64,000 nt of DNA, taken from NCBI GenBank assembly GCA_025458905.1, contig JALORN010000004.1, positions 62,001-126,000 on the forward strand, written 5' to 3'. The notes below the pieces were generated by a model. It worked only from the letters and a program-made list of their open reading frames with translations. It was not told the DNA's origin and searched no databases. Shown one piece after another: positions 61,728-64,000 of the stretch (positions within the stretch are counted from its first letter, which is position 1; each line of letters opens with the position of its first letter). A program made the position numbers and the translations under genes. The stretch is from Steroidobacteraceae bacterium. Its GTDB lineage: Bacteria > Pseudomonadota > Gammaproteobacteria > Steroidobacterales > Steroidobacteraceae.

Positions 61728-64000
61728 TCAGGGCACCTGCGGCGCTCCCGGGCGCGGCAACGAGCTCAGGACCTGCTGCAGCACTCCGTAGTCGACCGGC
61801 TTGACTAGGTGCGCATCGAACCCGGCCGCCGCGCTCGACTCGCGGTCGCTGGGTTGGCCGTAGCCGGTGATCGCGACGATCGGGACGTGCGCGAGCTCGG
61901 GCGTCGATCGCAGGCGGTGGGCCACTTCGAAGCCGTCCATCTCCGGCATGCCGATGTCGAGCAGCACGAGGTCGGGGCGCGTGCGCCGCGCCTGCTCCAC
62001 TGCGAGCCGCGGCTGCGTGACGAACTCCGCCGAGTGCCCGTCGAGGGTGAGCAGCATCGCGAGCGACTCGGCTGCATCCGCGTTGTCGTCGACGATCAGC
62101 AGCCGGCGTGGCGGCGGGGGTTCGGGAGCGGCGGGAGTGGCGTGCTGGGTGGGCGCCGGGACCCGCGGCAGCCGCATCTCGAAGGTGCTGCCGGCGCCGA
62201 TCCCGCCGCTGCTCGCGGCGACGGTGCCGCCGTGCATCTCCACCAGGCGCCTGACCACCGAGAGGCCGATCCCGAGGCCGCCCTGCGAGCGATCGGGCGC
62301 GCGATCGTTCTGCGCGAACAGGTCGAAGACGCGCGGCAGCATGTCCGCGGCGATGCCGATTCCGCTGTCGCGGATCGCGACGACGGCCTGGTCCCCGCTC
62401 GCGTCGGCGCGCACGTCGATGCGGCCGCCGGGGTCGGTGTACTTGGCGGCGTTGTTCAGCACGTTCGAGAGTGCCTGTACGATGCGATCGAAGTCTCCCT
62501 CGATCCACAACGGCGCCTCGCCGCCGTGCACTTGCAGCGCGTGGCGGCGCTCGCGGAGCAGGGGCTCGACGGTCTCCAGCGCCTGCGCGAGGGCCATCCT
62601 CAGGTCGAGCGCTGCGCGCCGCAGCTCGATGCGCCCGCGGGTGATCCGCGAGACGTCGAGCAGGTCGTCCACGAGGCGTGCGAGCTGGGCGGACTGGCGC
62701 TGCAGCAGGCCCGATACCGGCCGCAGCGGCGAGTCCTCGGGTAGTTCACGGGCGAGCAGTTCGGCGGCGTTGCGGATCGGCGCCATCGGGTTGCGCAGTT
62801 CGTGCGCGAGCATCGCGAGGAACTCGTCCTTCTGCCTCGAGGCCTCGCGCAGCGCCTCCTCGGCCTGCCAGCGCTCGCTGACGTCGACGACCGAGCCGAT
62901 GTAGCCGGCGAAGCGCCCGGCCGCATCCCGGCGCGGCGCGGCGGCGTCGATGCACCAGCGGTAGGTCCCGTCGGCGGCACGCAGTCGGTACTCGAGCTGG
63001 AACGCCGCTTGCCGTTCCAGGGCGCGCAGGAACTCGCGCCCCGTCCGTTCGCGATCGCCTGGATGCGTGGCGTCGAGCCAGCCCATTCCGAGCGCCTCGC
63101 GCGCCGACTGGCCGGTGAACTCGTACCAGCGGGCGTTGAGGAAAGTGCACCAGCCGGTCTCGTCGGTGACCCACATCATCACCGGCGCATGCTCGGCCAT
63201 GTTGCGGAAGCGGGTCTCGCTCTCGCGCAGCGCCGCCGAGGCCTGGGCGCGCGCGACGGCCTCCCAGGTGCGCTCCGCGACGGTCCGCGCGCACTCGATC
63301 TCGTCCGCCGCGAACTCGTGGGCGCGTTCGAAGCCGGTCGCGAGGCAGGCGACCAGCTGGCCGTCCTCGACCAGCGGCACGAGCAGCGAGGCGCCGATGC
63401 CGAGCCGTAGCAACGCACGGCGATGCCCGTCGGGCAGCGTCGGGTCGTTCGCGACATCTGGCAACACGCGGAGCCTGCCCGCCTGCAGTTCTGCCTGGGT
63501 GGCGGGACCGTAGTCGTCGTAGCGGAACGTGCGCGGGAAGCCCTCGTCGGCGCCGGCGACGTGGCGGCGCGTGACGACACAGGTGCCGTCGCCCCGGTCG
63601 ATGCCGTACTCGACGCGACTCGCGCCGAGGTGCTCGGCGAGCGTGCGCGCGGCGGCGTAGCGGATCTCGTCCGGATCGGCGAGTGCCCGGAGCGCATCCC
63701 CGATGCGTACCACGAAGGCGAGGCGCTCCTCGCTGGCGCGCAGCGCGATGCCGGTGGCGCGCCGCGCGCTGATGTCCTGGAACAGGATCGCCACCTGGCG
63801 CTGCGCGGCGGACCCGGTGCGGAAGGCGTGCACCTCGAACCAGCGGCCGAGCGACTCGGAGCCGGCCTCGAATTTCACCGGCTCGCCGGTGCGCGCGACG
63901 CGGCCATAGGTCTCGAACCAGTGTTCCTCGAGCGTCGGCACCGCCTCGCGCATCCAGCGACCGATGATCTCCGGCGGCATGCCCGTGTGCTCGTGGAACG
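61728..64000 (-). CDS. hybrid sensor histidine kinase/response regulator, 5' end missing
   Basis: The C-terminal 757 or so residues are visible; the frame stays open to the right edge. Order: a PAS-like domain (EPVKFEAGSESLGRWFEVHAFR), a GAF domain (about 80-240), a PAS/PAC domain (AEHAPVMMWVTDETGWCTFLNARWYEFTG), HisKA with FLAMLAHELRNPMAPI (phospho-His), HATPase_c (NVLNNAAKYTD, DSGIGI, GGLGIGL) and a receiver domain with phospho-Asp in LVLLDIGMPEMDG. GAF features suggest a ligand or redox sensor; no phytochrome-type Cys evident. No output protein is adjacent. Confidence 0.93.
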   Translation of the reverse strand, partial: FHEHTGMPPEIIGRWMREAVPTLEEHWFETYGRVARTGEPVKFEAGSESLGRWFEVHAFRTGSAAQRQVAILFQDISARRATGIALRASEERLAFVVRIGDALRALADPDEIRYAAARTLAEHLGASRVEYGIDRGDGTCVVTRRHVAGADEGFPRTFRYDDYGPATQAELQAGRLRVLPDVANDPTLPDGHRRALLRLGIGASLLVPLVEDGQLVACLATGFERAHEFAADEIECARTVAERTWEAVARAQASAALRESETRFRNMAEHAPVMMWVTDETGWCTFLNARWYEFTGQSAREALGMGWLDATHPGDRERTGREFLRALERQAAFQLEYRLRAADGTYRWCIDAAAPRRDAAGRFAGYIGSVVDVSERWQAEEALREASRQKDEFLAMLAHELRNPMAPIRNAAELLARELPEDSPLRPVSGLLQRQSAQLARLVDDLLDVSRITRGRIELRRAALDLRMALAQALETVEPLLRERRHALQVHGGEAPLWIEGDFDRIVQALSNVLNNAAKYTDPGGRIDVRADASGDQAVVAIRDSGIGIAADMLPRVFDLFAQNDRAPDRSQGGLGIGLSVVRRLVEMHGGTVAASSGGIGAGSTFEMRLPRVPAPTQHATPAAPEPPPPRRLLIVDDNADAAESLAMLLTLDGHSAEFVTQPRLAVEQARRTRPDLVLLDIGMPEMDGFEVAHRLRSTPELAHVPIVAITGYGQPSDRESSAAAGFDAHLVKPVDYGVLQQVLSSLPRPGAPQVP

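Overview
The window is very GC-rich DNA from a Gram-negative bacterium, most likely a gammaproteobacterium of the Steroidobacter/Nevskia/Xanthomonas sort. This rests on a gamma-type Zur operator, the engB / cytochrome c4 / dsbA neighbourhood known from Pseudomonas, five TonB-dependent receptors, PEP-CTERM surface proteins with sigma-54 promoters, and many Tat- or Sec-exported enzymes. No phage, insertion sequence or CRISPR array was seen. The affiliation is inference from content.

Layout. 1-8273: a divergent metal-uptake locus. A minus-strand operon (DUF1826 protein, membrane-anchored CobN-like chelatase, polytopic membrane protein, ExbB-like protein running off the left edge) faces a plus-strand TonB receptor across a perfect Zur-type operator. 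8312-11433: cyanide-insensitive-type cytochrome bd oxidase (cydA, cydB) behind a GbsR-type regulator with an inverted repeat at its promoter. 11562-14424: dihaem cytochrome c, CPBP protease, outer-membrane protein. 14514-18567: a pseudogene scrap, a palindromic operator, a second TonB receptor with a DUF4198 protein, and a lipoprotein related to the scrap. 18631-18707: tRNA-Arg(CCG). 18909-25600: a frameshifted, internally deleted TonB receptor, a secreted propeller-like protein, an M23-like peptidase, an Acg-type flavoprotein and a small membrane protein. 25615-29645: DUF808 protein, Tat-type FAD oxidase, a chimeric gene fossil and a secreted CarboxypepD-like protein.

29691-41828 is the most unusual region. 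A LytTR regulator, a TonB receptor, a flavin amine oxidase, a CpcT/CpeT-fold protein and a nitrilase-fold protein lacking catalytic residues form a tight minus-strand run. Beside it are two more amine oxidases (one divergent, one convergent) and a DUF1838 protein. Nearly all carry export signals. Direct repeats 21 bp apart, recurring upstream of the regulator, look like LytTR operators. Together they suggest a regulated uptake and periplasmic oxidation system that I cannot match to a described pathway.

41937-57070 holds three PEP-CTERM proteins, two with textbook sigma-54 promoters, a dockerin-type protein paired with a cohesin-like PEP-CTERM protein, and three LuxR-type regulators. These are interrupted by housekeeping genes (corA, lipoprotein-type dsbA, cytochrome c4, engB) and a decayed toxin-antitoxin pair. 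57517-64000: a TonB receptor with a Tat-exported PhoD-like phosphatase, and a hybrid histidine kinase cut by the right edge.
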